Of a stretch of DNA of 33,420 nucleotides, positions 14,565 through 23,616 are shown one piece after another; the first letter of the stretch is position 1, and each line of letters begins with the position of its first letter. Position numbers and translations under genes: made by a program. Origin of the DNA: Terriglobia bacterium (GTDB lineage Bacteria > Acidobacteriota > Terriglobia > Bryobacterales > Bryobacteraceae); assembly GCA_010084195.1 (NCBI GenBank), contig RGPS01000041.1, forward strand, positions 1-33,420, in the 5' to 3' direction. The notes under the pieces were generated by a model. It made no database searches. It was not told the DNA's origin and was given only the letters and a program-made list of their open reading frames with translations.

Positions 14565-16970
14565 ATGAACCCGACACCACAGGAACGGCCGGACGACTTC
14601 AGGGGCGAGCCGCCTTCGCGCGACGCGGAATCGCTGAACAAGGCGGTTACCGGCATACCCGCAGCTTCCACGTCAGCTCTGGTGGAACGGCTGGGCGAAC
14701 GCGTGGAGAACATCTCGCGTCGCTATGGTGGTCAGGCGTTCCCGCTGCGACAGGCAACACCCGAGAGGCGTTCCACCGAAAACGAGGGCTTTGAGCAGTA
14801 TTGGGTGGTGCTGAAGCGGCGTAAGTGGAGCCTGCTTCTGATGACTGTTTTCGGTTCCGTTGCCGGGATCCTTTATACGCTGCCGCAGCAACCGGTTTAT
14901 GAGGCGCGCACGTCGATTGAAGTGCTGGATAATAACGAGCCGATGATGGCGCTCAAGGAGTCGGGCAACAATTCCGGGGGCTTCGTCACGGAGACCAACC
15001 TGCTGACGCAGGTGAGCATTCTGCAGAGCGCGAGTCTGGAAAAGCGGGTAGTGGAGAAGCTGGAAGGGGCTGCGCTGCAGTTGCCGGCGCCAAACGACCG
15101 CTACGAATCCTGGCGTAAGCTGTTTAACCTGCCGACCACTCGCAAGCCGGATCGCAATGATCTGATCGCGGCGACAGCCAGTGGCGTCTTTATCAAGGCA
15201 CTTCCCACCAACCGGATTATCGAAATTGGCTGCGATTCCCCCAATCCGAAACTGGCGGCCCTTTACGCGAATACTTTGGCTGCGGAGTTTATCGACGAAC
15301 GTCTGGAATCCCACTGGCAGGCGACCCAACATGCCAGCGAATGGCTCACGCGGCAGCTCAATGAGCTCAAGGTAAAGCTGGAACGTTCGGAAGAAGAACT
15401 CCAACGCTACGCCCAAACCTCGAAGCTGCTCTATACCGGTGATAAAGATACCGAGAGTGCCGCCGAGGAGAAGGTGAAGCAGTTGCAGGCCGAGGTTTCC
15501 TCCGCGCAGGCGGATCGTGTGGCCAAGCAGGCACGTTTTGAACTTGCCTCCCGCACGCCAGCCGACTCGCTGGGGGAAATTCTGGATGACGACTCCCTGC
15601 GGAGTATCCGCCAGAAGCTGACCGATTTGCGGCGGGAACTGGCAGACTTCAGTTCCACGCTGACGGCGGAAAACTCCAAGGTGAAGCGGGTTCAGGCGCA
15701 AATTTCGGCGCTCGAAGTCGACCTGTCGAAGAGCCGCTCCAGAATTCTGGATCGTATTCACAACGATCTGCTGGCCGCTCAAACGCGCGAGTCGCTTCTC
15801 AATCAGGAATTGTCTGTGCACGCGAAGATTGTGAACGAGCAAGGTTCCAAGTCCATTCACTACAACATTCTGAAGCGCGAAGTGGATTCCAACCGCCAGT
15901 TGCATGAGTCGTTGTTGCAAAAGGTAAAAGAAGCCGGGATCTCTTCGGCCATTCATTCCAGCAATTTCCGGGTGATTGATCCTGCGGTGCCACCTGGTGC
16001 CCCGATTCGTCCGAGTTTGCGGCACGGCATGATGTTTGGCCTGTTCTTCGGGTTGGTGGCGGGCGTTGCGCTTGTGCTGGTCCGCGAAAATATGGATCGG
16101 TCGGTAATGGCCCCCGGCGAGGCGACACAGTTTCTGGATGCTCCGGAACTTGGGGTGATTCCTTCGGCGAGCGCCGACAGCCGCTTTTCCCTGACGACGT
16201 CGAAGTCGAAGCACGGACTGTTAATCGGGGCATCGCAGGACCTGATTGAGCGGATTTCCTTCAACCACCAGGGCTCCATGACGGCGGAGGCTTTCCGCGT
16301 TGCGCTTACTTCGGTGCTGCTGTCCAGCAGGAACGGCAAACCGCCGCGGATCATTGCCATCTCCAGTTCCGGGCCTCATGAAGGCAAGACGACGGTCGCC
16401 TGTAATCTTGCCATTGCCTTTGCCGAAATCAACTGGTGTACCCTGCTGATTGACGGCGATATGCGACGCCCCCGGTTGCACAAGATATTCGGCCTCGGGA
16501 ATGAACAGGGCCTTGCGACGCTGCTGCAGGGCGAGGTACCGCCTTCGGAACTCACTTCGATTGCGAGCGAGACCGATATCCCGAATTTGCACGTGCTCAC
16601 TCGTGGCAAACTCAAGTCGACTCCCGCCAATCTGCTGCACTCCGAGCAGTTCCCCCGGATTTTGGCAGAGGCGCGTCAGAGATACGATGTGGTTCTGATC
16701 GATACACCTCCCATGCTCCACCTGCCCGATGCGCGGGCTATTGGTCATGCGGTCGACGGCGTTGTCTTTGTGGTTCGGTCGGGCAAGACAACCCGCGACA
16801 CCCTGCTCTCCGCGCGGGATCGCTTTGCGCAGGATGATATCCGAGTGCTGGGTTCCATTCTGAACGACTGGAATCCGAAGGTGACCGGATACTACGGTTA
16901 CGAAAATTACAAGGACTATCGTTCGTATTACCAGCCCTCCGGCGGCACGGATCCGGAACTGAAGCCCTGA
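14565..16970 (+). CDS. Wzc-like polysaccharide co-polymerase with BY-kinase domain
   Basis: 801 aa. A cytoplasmic N-terminal extension of about 80 residues precedes the first membrane helix (about 90-107) and Wzz domain (PVYEARTSIEVLDN). Long periplasmic coiled coils follow (about 265-465), then PGAPIRPSLRHGMMFGLFFG with the second membrane helix (about 495-515). The cytoplasmic kinase has Walker A GPHEGKTT (603-610), Walker A' LLIDGDMRRP (627-636) and Walker B VVLIDTPP (709-716), and ends in a Tyr cluster with seven Tyr between 776 and 789. This bacterial tyrosine kinase layout controls polymer chain length and export through cycles of Tyr phosphorylation. The matching phosphatase is not in the window. 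Confidence 0.93.
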   Translation: MNPTPQERPDDFRGEPPSRDAESLNKAVTGIPAASTSALVERLGERVENISRRYGGQAFPLRQATPERRSTENEGFEQYWVVLKRRKWSLLLMTVFGSVAGILYTLPQQPVYEARTSIEVLDNNEPMMALKESGNNSGGFVTETNLLTQVSILQSASLEKRVVEKLEGAALQLPAPNDRYESWRKLFNLPTTRKPDRNDLIAATASGVFIKALPTNRIIEIGCDSPNPKLAALYANTLAAEFIDERLESHWQATQHASEWLTRQLNELKVKLERSEEELQRYAQTSKLLYTGDKDTESAAEEKVKQLQAEVSSAQADRVAKQARFELASRTPADSLGEILDDDSLRSIRQKLTDLRRELADFSSTLTAENSKVKRVQAQISALEVDLSKSRSRILDRIHNDLLAAQTRESLLNQELSVHAKIVNEQGSKSIHYNILKREVDSNRQLHESLLQKVKEAGISSAIHSSNFRVIDPAVPPGAPIRPSLRHGMMFGLFFGLVAGVALVLVRENMDRSVMAPGEATQFLDAPELGVIPSASADSRFSLTTSKSKHGLLIGASQDLIERISFNHQGSMTAEAFRVALTSVLLSSRNGKPPRIIAISSSGPHEGKTTVACNLAIAFAEINWCTLLIDGDMRRPRLHKIFGLGNEQGLATLLQGEVPPSELTSIASETDIPNLHVLTRGKLKSTPANLLHSEQFPRILAEARQRYDVVLIDTPPMLHLPDARAIGHAVDGVVFVVRSGKTTRDTLLSARDRFAQDDIRVLGSILNDWNPKVTGYYGYENYKDYRSYYQPSGGTDPELKP

Positions 16971-17000
16971 CGCCCGAAGTTCAACACAGCCTCTCAAAAC

Positions 17001-18821
17001 ATGTGCGGTATTGCCGGAATTATTCGTATACCCGGGGGTATTTCCCCCGAAGATTGTGAAGCCGTTGCCCGAATGACACTGGCCCAGGCCCACCGGGGGC
17101 CGGATGCTTCCGGTTTCTGGCATGACACGTGTTCCGCGCTGGGCCACCGAAGACTATCCATTATCGATCTCTCGCCTGATGGAAACCAGCCTCTGGCGAG
17201 TGAGGACGGTACCATCCGGGTTATCTGTAACGGGGAAATCTACAACTACAGGGAGCTTGGTTCGGAGCTGCGCACGCTCGGGCACCAATTCCGTTCGGCT
17301 TCCGATAGTGAGGTCCTGGTACATGGCTACGAGGAGTGGGGGCTGGAGGGTTTGTTAACCCGCCTGCGGGGTATGTTCGCCTTCGCCCTCTACGACCAAC
17401 GGCGCTCTGTCTGTTATGCCGCGCGCGACCGATTTGGGATCAAGCCTCTCTACTATGCCGTGGATGCAAGTGGTCGGGTGGCGTTCGCCTCGGAGGTCCG
17501 GGCTCTGGTTCGGGGTGGCTTCGTAACTCGCTCGGTAGATCCGGAAGCGCTGACAGGGTTTCTGCTGTTGGGCTCGGTGCCGCACCCCGGCACCATCTAC
17601 AAGGGTGCAAAGTGTGTGGAGCCGGCTCATTATCTGGCCATCTCCCGAGCAGGGACGGTGGAGAAACGCTACTGGGACTGGGCCTCACCTCACCGGTCCG
17701 GTCGGGCGGCGGATATTCCAGGCACACTTTCGGAAGCCATCCGGCTCCACCTGATCTCCGATGCAAAGCTGGGGATTTTCCTGAGCGCCGGGGTCGATTC
17801 GACGGCGCTCACGGCTCTGGCGTCTCGTGCCGGTCAGGAAATCAACACTCTGACCGTGGCCTTTGATCACGCAGGGTATAACGAAGCCACCCGCGACTCC
17901 GCTGAATGGCATGGTGGCACCCACACTGAGGCCGTCGTTACGCAGGCCGATTTCGAAGCCGATTTGCCGCGCATGCTCGCAGCCATAGACCAGCCGGGTA
18001 ACGACGGCCTGAATACCTGGTTCGTCTCTAAAGCGGCTCACGAGGCAGGGTTGCGCGCCGTGCTCTCCGGGGCAGGGGCCGATGAGATCTTTTGGGGGTA
18101 TCGTCATCAGCATCTGCTCTCGAAAGCGGAAGGGAGTCTGCGGGTCTGGGGGCTGCTGCCGCAAGCGGTGCGACGGGCGATGGCTCCACTTCTGCGCCTG
18201 CCTTCCCGGATGACTCGCAACGAGAGTTGGGGGCGCCTGTCGCAACTGGCCTCGGCCACGCCCGCCGCAACGTACTTCACCGGGAGGGGCTTTTTCCCCG
18301 GCGAGGTAACCGCCAGATTGTTGGGGCTCGATCCGCGCGAGGTGGAAGCCCTCGGCGAGAACTTGCTCCCTCCGGGCGATTTCGCCGATCCCGCAACCTT
18401 TCAGCGGAACGAGATCAGTCGTTACCTGCATGACCAGCTTCTCCGCGATGCGGATGTTTATGGCATGGCGTGGTCGCTGGAAATTCGGGTTCCGTTTCTG
18501 GACCACAAGCTGGTGGAACTGGTCACGTCGGTCCCGCAAAGCCGAGAACTCCGGGCAGGTGTCAACAAACCCCTGCTGGTGGATGCCGCCAATCACGACC
18601 GTGTGGATGCGGCCGGTCGGCGTCCAAAAACGGGCTTTTGCCTGCCGTTGCGCGAGTGGATGCTGAAAGATTCGGGAGCTTTTCGGGAGAGAGCGCTCCA
18701 CGCGGACTTTTTGGATAAACGAGAGGTGATGCGGCTGTGGCAGGCTTTTGAGGCCGGGCATTTGAATGCGAATCGCGCCTGGTCACTGGTGGTTTTGGGG
18801 GCCATGCGCGATGCCTGCTAA
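17001..18821 (+). CDS. asnB: Asparagine synthase (glutamine-hydrolysing)-like amidotransferase
   Basis: 606 aa. Class II glutaminase domain from Cys2 (MCGIAGI), with HRGPD (31-35), LGHRRLSIIDLS (48-58), NGEIYNY (77-83) and RDRFGIKPLYY (142-152). The synthetase domain begins near 240; its pyrophosphate loop reads LSAGVDS (261-267) in place of the common SGGxDS. VLSGAGADEIFWGY and EIRVPFLDHKLVEL are standard. In polysaccharide loci such enzymes are thought to amidate sugar carboxylates or supply Asn for glycan modification. The role here is by context. It overlaps the flippase gene by 11 nt. Confidence 0.9.
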   Translation: MCGIAGIIRIPGGISPEDCEAVARMTLAQAHRGPDASGFWHDTCSALGHRRLSIIDLSPDGNQPLASEDGTIRVICNGEIYNYRELGSELRTLGHQFRSASDSEVLVHGYEEWGLEGLLTRLRGMFAFALYDQRRSVCYAARDRFGIKPLYYAVDASGRVAFASEVRALVRGGFVTRSVDPEALTGFLLLGSVPHPGTIYKGAKCVEPAHYLAISRAGTVEKRYWDWASPHRSGRAADIPGTLSEAIRLHLISDAKLGIFLSAGVDSTALTALASRAGQEINTLTVAFDHAGYNEATRDSAEWHGGTHTEAVVTQADFEADLPRMLAAIDQPGNDGLNTWFVSKAAHEAGLRAVLSGAGADEIFWGYRHQHLLSKAEGSLRVWGLLPQAVRRAMAPLLRLPSRMTRNESWGRLSQLASATPAATYFTGRGFFPGEVTARLLGLDPREVEALGENLLPPGDFADPATFQRNEISRYLHDQLLRDADVYGMAWSLEIRVPFLDHKLVELVTSVPQSRELRAGVNKPLLVDAANHDRVDAAGRRPKTGFCLPLREWMLKDSGAFRERALHADFLDKREVMRLWQAFEAGHLNANRAWSLVVLGAMRDAC

Positions 18822-20292
18822 CGAGGGCGCGGGAGCGAAGCTGCGCAGCGGCTTCCTTTGGAATGCCGGCCTGAATATGTTCAGGGAACTCGCGCAGTTT
18901 GCCACCATGCTGGTGCTGGTCCGTCGCCTGGAACCGTCGGCTTATGGCGAATTTGGTCTGGTGACGTCCATCATCGGATTTTTTACGGTTATCTCGTTTC
19001 GGTCGTTTCTGGAGCAGACGTTTCAGGTGCCTGTCGGGGAAGAGCCCGATTATCAGAATATCTTCACCATTGGCGGCCTGATTCAGGGGGCCATCTTCGT
19101 TCTGGTGAATCTGATGGCGCTCGGCATGTATGTTTTCCCGGGCTACGCTGCTGCGGCTCCCCTGCTACAGGTAATGTCGGTCATCTTCTTTTTCGACTGG
19201 TTTCACGAGCTTCGGATGAGCATGCTGGAGCGCAAGCTGGACTGGTACAGACTCCGGACAATCCAGGCCGTTGGGATTGTCATCAGCAACGTCTGTGCTC
19301 TGGTGATGGCTCTGCTGGGCGCTGGTGTCTATGCGCTGCTGGTGCCGGGCCTGCTGGTATTTCTGCCGACCATTTACGATCTGATCGTTCGAACCGGCTG
19401 GAGACCTACCTGGGAATTGTCCTGGCTGCGGTTCCAGCCTGCCTGGCGGTACGGCCTGACGCGAATCAGCAGCGGCCTGCTGATCGGCGGACGCCAGATG
19501 CTGGAGAGTGCGCTGTTGGTTCATTACCTGGGCTTTGCCGGGGCGGGTGTCTATGGCCGCGCTATCGGCATTGCCACCATTGCCTGTTTGCGGATTCCCA
19601 CTTACCTGACAGCCACGCTTTACCCCGTATTGGCGAGGGTCCCGGCAGGCACCCCGGCGCGAAGCCGGGCCGGAACCCTGGTACTGCAGAGTGTCTTCTG
19701 GCTGATTGTGCCCATGGCCGCCGTGATGCTGGCTCTCGCCGGGCCCATAGTGAACATGCTGTACGGTACAAAGTGGCAGGCGGCCACGCCTCTGTTGCCG
19801 CTGGCGCTGGCGACGACAGGGCTTTCCGCGCTCGCGAACACGCTGAGCATTCTGCTGCTGGCCAGTGGTCGTCAGCGTGACTGTTTGCACGCGGATTCAG
19901 TCTCTTCGGTCGGAGTAGTCGTCTCGTTGGCGGTGTTGCTGCCGCAGGGGGCGGCGAACTATCTGCTCGGAGCGGTGGCAGCGCAGGTGCTTGGAGTGCT
20001 GATTATGGTGCGAGGCCTGCATTTGGCGGGGGCGCTGGATCTTCCCCGGCTCGGTCGGGTTTCGGGTGCCGCAGTCGTGACGACCGTCTTGCTTCTGGCA
20101 GCTTTCTCTCCACTCTATTTCCACGTTGCGACCGCCGTTTGGACTCCGCCCCTGATTGTTGCGTTCGCGCTGGCCTTTTCTGTTGGGTACCTTGCCTGCC
20201 TGCGCACCCTGGCCGGCTCGGCGTTCTCCGAACTGGTGGATTATTGTCCGGGGCGGACCCGAATTCGAAGGATGTTCTGGCTCCCTGCCTGA
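18811..20292 (+). CDS. Wzx-type oligosaccharide flippase
   Basis: 493 aa from the ATG at 18811. An upstream in-frame ATG at 18766 would add 15 residues inside asnB and is less likely. About 12-14 hydrophobic helices span the protein. The N-terminus has the typical polysaccharide-flippase opening: SGFLWNAGLNMFRELAQFAT, VLVRRLEPSAYGEFGLVTSI, and the FRSFLEQTF region. It belongs to the MATE/PST superfamily and should move undecaprenyl-diphosphate-linked repeat units across the inner membrane for the Wzy polymerase encoded downstream. The 11-nt overlap with asnB suggests translational coupling. Confidence 0.88.
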   Translation: MPANEGAGAKLRSGFLWNAGLNMFRELAQFATMLVLVRRLEPSAYGEFGLVTSIIGFFTVISFRSFLEQTFQVPVGEEPDYQNIFTIGGLIQGAIFVLVNLMALGMYVFPGYAAAAPLLQVMSVIFFFDWFHELRMSMLERKLDWYRLRTIQAVGIVISNVCALVMALLGAGVYALLVPGLLVFLPTIYDLIVRTGWRPTWELSWLRFQPAWRYGLTRISSGLLIGGRQMLESALLVHYLGFAGAGVYGRAIGIATIACLRIPTYLTATLYPVLARVPAGTPARSRAGTLVLQSVFWLIVPMAAVMLALAGPIVNMLYGTKWQAATPLLPLALATTGLSALANTLSILLLASGRQRDCLHADSVSSVGVVVSLAVLLPQGAANYLLGAVAAQVLGVLIMVRGLHLAGALDLPRLGRVSGAAVVTTVLLLAAFSPLYFHVATAVWTPPLIVAFALAFSVGYLACLRTLAGSAFSELVDYCPGRTRIRRMFWLPA

Positions 20293-20306
20293 CCCCAAAT
20301 GCGCTG

Positions 20307-20999
20307 ATGCCAAAAAACCTGCTCCATACCCTGGTCGACAGCATTTACGAACTGCGCCGCCGCGTCAATTCGGAGGAGACATTTTTGCGTCGAACCCTGG
20401 CGGCGCACTGCCCCTCCGCGTCAAGGTTGCTGGATGTCGGCTGCGGTCGGGGCCGCTTCTATCCCCTGATTCAGGCGGCCAACCTCCACTGGACCGGCGT
20501 GGACGTGAACCCGCAAACCGTGGAAACAGGCCTCGGACAGGGTCGCGATATCCGTCTGGCCTCGGCCTTTCCCTTACCCGGCGAGCCGCTTTTTGACGCT
20601 ATGCTGTTCTCACATGTGATTGAGCACATGGATGCCGACAGTCTGGCCGGCTTTCTGACCCATTACCTGGCGCTGCTCAAACCCGGCGGGATTGCGATCT
20701 TCCTGACGCCCCTGCTGCATCCCGGATTTTACGACGATTTCGACCACGTTAAGCCCTATAACCCAAATGCCCTGCGGCAGATGCTCTGCCGTTCCACTTT
20801 GCAGACGAGGCCCTTTCCCATGTCAGGCGTCTACGATGAGGTGGACTTGTGGCTCAAACGTGACCCGCTCTGGCACACCCACAGGACCGGGCGGTGGACG
20901 CATATCTTCGGCATTCCGGCCACCCTGGCCTGTGTTCTGACGCGGGGGCTGATTGGCCGGCTGACTGGTTACGGAATGGTTTTTCGGAGAGTCTCGTGA
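20307..20999 (+). CDS. Class I SAM-dependent methyltransferase
   Basis: 230 aa from the ATG at 20307, 14 nt after the flippase stop. Longer in-frame reading goes back into the flippase gene. SAM-binding motif I is LLDVGCGRGRFYPLI (41-55), with motif II acidic residue in WTGVDVNPQ (62-70) and a post-motif SHVIEHMDADSL (102-113) plus LLKPGGIAIFLTPL, as in Methyltransf_11/23 proteins. Likely methylates a sugar or a lipid-linked intermediate of the polysaccharide. The C-terminal hydrophobic helix (IPATLACVLTRGLIGRL) hints at membrane association. The stop overlaps the next start (GTGA). Confidence 0.88.
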   Translation: MPKNLLHTLVDSIYELRRRVNSEETFLRRTLAAHCPSASRLLDVGCGRGRFYPLIQAANLHWTGVDVNPQTVETGLGQGRDIRLASAFPLPGEPLFDAMLFSHVIEHMDADSLAGFLTHYLALLKPGGIAIFLTPLLHPGFYDDFDHVKPYNPNALRQMLCRSTLQTRPFPMSGVYDEVDLWLKRDPLWHTHRTGRWTHIFGIPATLACVLTRGLIGRLTGYGMVFRRVS

Positions 21000-22300
21000 G
21001 CAGCTTCCAAAGAGTCTGTATGGCAACCAGTTATGCGGCGATTGCAGAGCCCCGATCTCCCCGCTATGCTGCTGCCATCGCCCGCATGCTGCCGCGAGTG
21101 GAGGTTCTCTATGTGGACTGCTTGCCGATTGGCGCGATTTCTCCGGAACCGGCAGATTTTGAGGGACTGTCCAACCTCCGCAGGCACACGGTTCGCTTCG
21201 CGTGGCGTGGCGGGGCGAAGGCCCGGCTGGCTATCGAGAAGACGGCGCACTTCCTCAGCCGGGCGCGATTTAGCCTGACGGGCCAGGCGACAGCGGCGGC
21301 GTTCTCGACGCGCGCCATTGAGTTGCAGCGGTTTTTGTTGAAGACCCCCGCCAACCTGTACGGGGGATTTAATATCGATACGCTGCTGCCGGTTTGGAAG
21401 GCGGCGAGGAAGTGCGGCGGCCAGTTTTTTTTCGACGCTCAGGAGTACTACTCGGAGATGGCGCACGAGCAAACCGTCACGGAGCGTGCGATGATTCGGG
21501 CCACCGAGCAGGATGGGCTTCGGGACTGCGCACTGGTCCTCGCGGCCACCCCTCAGATTGCCGAGCGACTGGAACAGGACTACGGGCTGCAGCACGTGTT
21601 GCCGCTGGACAATGCCCCCCCGATTTTTCGCGGGCCATTCCCGCCATCGATTGATGGATTTTCCCTCTATTGGCGCAACGGCGTGATCGACCTGGGCTAC
21701 CGCGGCCTGGGTGAAGTACTCCGGGCCATGGCGTTGTTGCCGTCGCCGATCAAACTGTATATCCAGGGCCGACCCTCGGCTCAGGACGGGGGCTCCAGAG
21801 TTACCGCGCTCATTCGGGAACTCGCACTGGAAGAAAGAGTCTTCACAGTTCCGCCATACATGCCCAGCGAAGCGGTGCAAATGGCGGCGCCCTATTCCGT
21901 GGGCCTGTGTCCGGAACAGTTTCTGGGCGAGAACCTGAACCTGACGGCCTCGAACAAACTCTTCGACTATCTGATGGCTGGACTGGGGGTGGTTGCCTCG
22001 GGGACAGCCGGTCTGCGCGACGTGATCCGACGGTCCGGCGCCGGCGTCCTGTTTCCTCCCGGCGACTTCGGGGCCATGGCAGAGCGTATCCACGGCTTGT
22101 ATTCGGACCCTTCCCGGCTGAAGCAGCTGCGAAGCAATGCCCGGGCTTTCGCTCTCACCGAGGGTAACCTCGAATTTCAGATCTCAAAACTACAGGCGGC
22201 TCTGGAAGCCCGGGTCTTTGGGCCTGCGGGAGTTAAGACGGCGCGGCCGGAGAGGCTTCAGCCAAATCTTGATGTCAATTTGGAGAGTGCCGGGGCGTGA
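20996..22300 (+). CDS. Glycosyltransferase, GT4-like (GT-B fold)
   Basis: 434 aa from a GTG at 20996 that overlaps the methyltransferase stop (GTGA); an upstream ATG at 20894 lies inside that gene. The N-terminal half has FQRVCMATSYAAIAEPRSPR and FFFDAQEYYSEM (the acceptor-side loop, compare D..E/HD motifs). The C-terminal nucleotide-sugar half has IKLYIQGRPS, VFTVPPYMPSEAV, then LTASNKLFDYLMAGLGVVAS, where SNKLFDYL.AG is the usual GT4 donor-binding segment. Cytosolic or peripheral membrane. Sugar specificity cannot be read. Confidence 0.82.
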   Translation: MSSFQRVCMATSYAAIAEPRSPRYAAAIARMLPRVEVLYVDCLPIGAISPEPADFEGLSNLRRHTVRFAWRGGAKARLAIEKTAHFLSRARFSLTGQATAAAFSTRAIELQRFLLKTPANLYGGFNIDTLLPVWKAARKCGGQFFFDAQEYYSEMAHEQTVTERAMIRATEQDGLRDCALVLAATPQIAERLEQDYGLQHVLPLDNAPPIFRGPFPPSIDGFSLYWRNGVIDLGYRGLGEVLRAMALLPSPIKLYIQGRPSAQDGGSRVTALIRELALEERVFTVPPYMPSEAVQMAAPYSVGLCPEQFLGENLNLTASNKLFDYLMAGLGVVASGTAGLRDVIRRSGAGVLFPPGDFGAMAERIHGLYSDPSRLKQLRSNARAFALTEGNLEFQISKLQAALEARVFGPAGVKTARPERLQPNLDVNLESAGA

Positions 22301-23616
22301 TGCGGACGGTAGTGATTATTGCTCCGGATTTCTCGCCCTCCAGCCTGCCGTCGGCCATTCGACCGCGCCTGTTCGCCAACCATTTGGGAGCCTTCGGGTG
22401 GCATCCGATCGTGATCACCACGCGGGCCGAATTTTATGACTACCCCCTCGATTTCGATAACGAAAGCCTGGTGGCGGCCGATGTGGAAGTAATTCGCACT
22501 GCGGCGATATCCTCCGCGAGCGCCCGACGCTTCGGTATTGGTGATATCGGAATTCGCAGTCTGCGAGCTCACTGGCAGGCGCTCCGCGAGTTAGTGGCGG
22601 AGCGGACCGTTGATCTCATACTGATTTCGGTGCCGCCCTGCGTCCCGATGCTTCTGGGGCGGATGGCGAAGCGGACTTTTGGCATTCCATACGTTATTGA
22701 CTATCAAGACCCCTGGGGGAGCGACGCGTGGTGGAAGGTGCCCCGCGCAGAGCATCCGCCGAAATGGCCGCTGGTGTGGGCGATGGCCAAAGTTCTGGAA
22801 CCCCTCGCCGTGCGCCAGGCTTCTGCACTCACCGGAGTTTCGCTGGGCGCGACCGAATACGCGGCCACCCTTCAGCCGGGCGTCCAGCGGACGGAGATCC
22901 CGTTTGGGGCGGAACCGATGGAGTTTGCGTTTCTTCGCGCCCGGCCCCGCCTGAACCCTGTGTTTGATCCCCGGGACGGCAAACTGCACCTCGTCTACAC
23001 GGGGGTGATTATTCCGGGGATGTATCCTGCGCTGCGGGTCATGCTGCAGGCGGTTCGTCTGCTTGTGGCGAACCAGCCCGAGCTCGGTGCCCGGTTGCAA
23101 GTCCACTTTATTGGCACCAGTTATGCGCCGCGCGATCCAGTCCCGCAAATGCTTCCACTGGCGGAAGAAGCTGGTGTCGCGCATCTGGTAACGGAACGTG
23201 CGGCCCGTGTTTCTTACCTGGACGCACTTCAGATTTTGCTCGATAGTACTTGTCTGCTGATCGTCGGCACCGGGGAGGCGCACTACACACCTTCGAAGAT
23301 TTTCCCCTGTGCGCTGGCGGGCAAACCGATCCTGGCTGTGCTGCATCAGGCCAGTCCGGGGCCGGAACTCCTGTGGGGAATCACCGGAACTTCGGCGGTT
23401 GTGTACGGAGACGACGGCCCGGGCTCTGAGCTTATCCCTGAATTGTGCCGCCGCCTGACGGAGATGTTTATCGATCCCATTCCAGCGGATCCGGACGTGC
23501 AGCGGCTGGCACCATTTACCGCTCGTGCCATGGCAGGTCGGCTGGCCACCGTGTTCGACGGCGTGATTTCGGCAGAGGCGCGGATCAACCCGGAAGCAGA
23601 GAGGCGTTCGGCATGA
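22300..23616 (+). CDS. Glycosyltransferase, GT4-like
   Basis: 438 aa from the ATG at 22300, which overlaps the previous stop by one base (TGATG); the GTG just before it is also in frame. N-terminus VVIIAPDFSPSSLPSAIRPR is the substrate-facing loop of GT-B enzymes, followed by LILISVPPCVPMLLGRMAKR and YVIDYQDPWGSDAWW, typical of enzymes annotated as GT4 in capsule loci. The C-terminal half has LHLVYTGVIIPGMYPALRVM and HYTPSKIFPCALAGKPILAV. Specificity unknown. The ATGA overlap with the next gene keeps it in the coupled chain. Confidence 0.83.
   Translation: MRTVVIIAPDFSPSSLPSAIRPRLFANHLGAFGWHPIVITTRAEFYDYPLDFDNESLVAADVEVIRTAAISSASARRFGIGDIGIRSLRAHWQALRELVAERTVDLILISVPPCVPMLLGRMAKRTFGIPYVIDYQDPWGSDAWWKVPRAEHPPKWPLVWAMAKVLEPLAVRQASALTGVSLGATEYAATLQPGVQRTEIPFGAEPMEFAFLRARPRLNPVFDPRDGKLHLVYTGVIIPGMYPALRVMLQAVRLLVANQPELGARLQVHFIGTSYAPRDPVPQMLPLAEEAGVAHLVTERAARVSYLDALQILLDSTCLLIVGTGEAHYTPSKIFPCALAGKPILAVLHQASPGPELLWGITGTSAVVYGDDGPGSELIPELCRRLTEMFIDPIPADPDVQRLAPFTARAMAGRLATVFDGVISAEARINPEAERRSA

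Noticed and set aside
14673..16214. 513-aa open frame antisense to the Wzc-like gene
   Set aside because: Shadow of the coiled-coil and membrane coding region; no recognisable domain, and the sense product is unambiguous.
17784..17801. SAGVDS instead of SGGxDS in the AsnB-like ATP loop, considered as loss of activity
   Set aside because: Ala at this position is a mild change, the Asp and Ser are kept, and the rest of both active sites looks intact.
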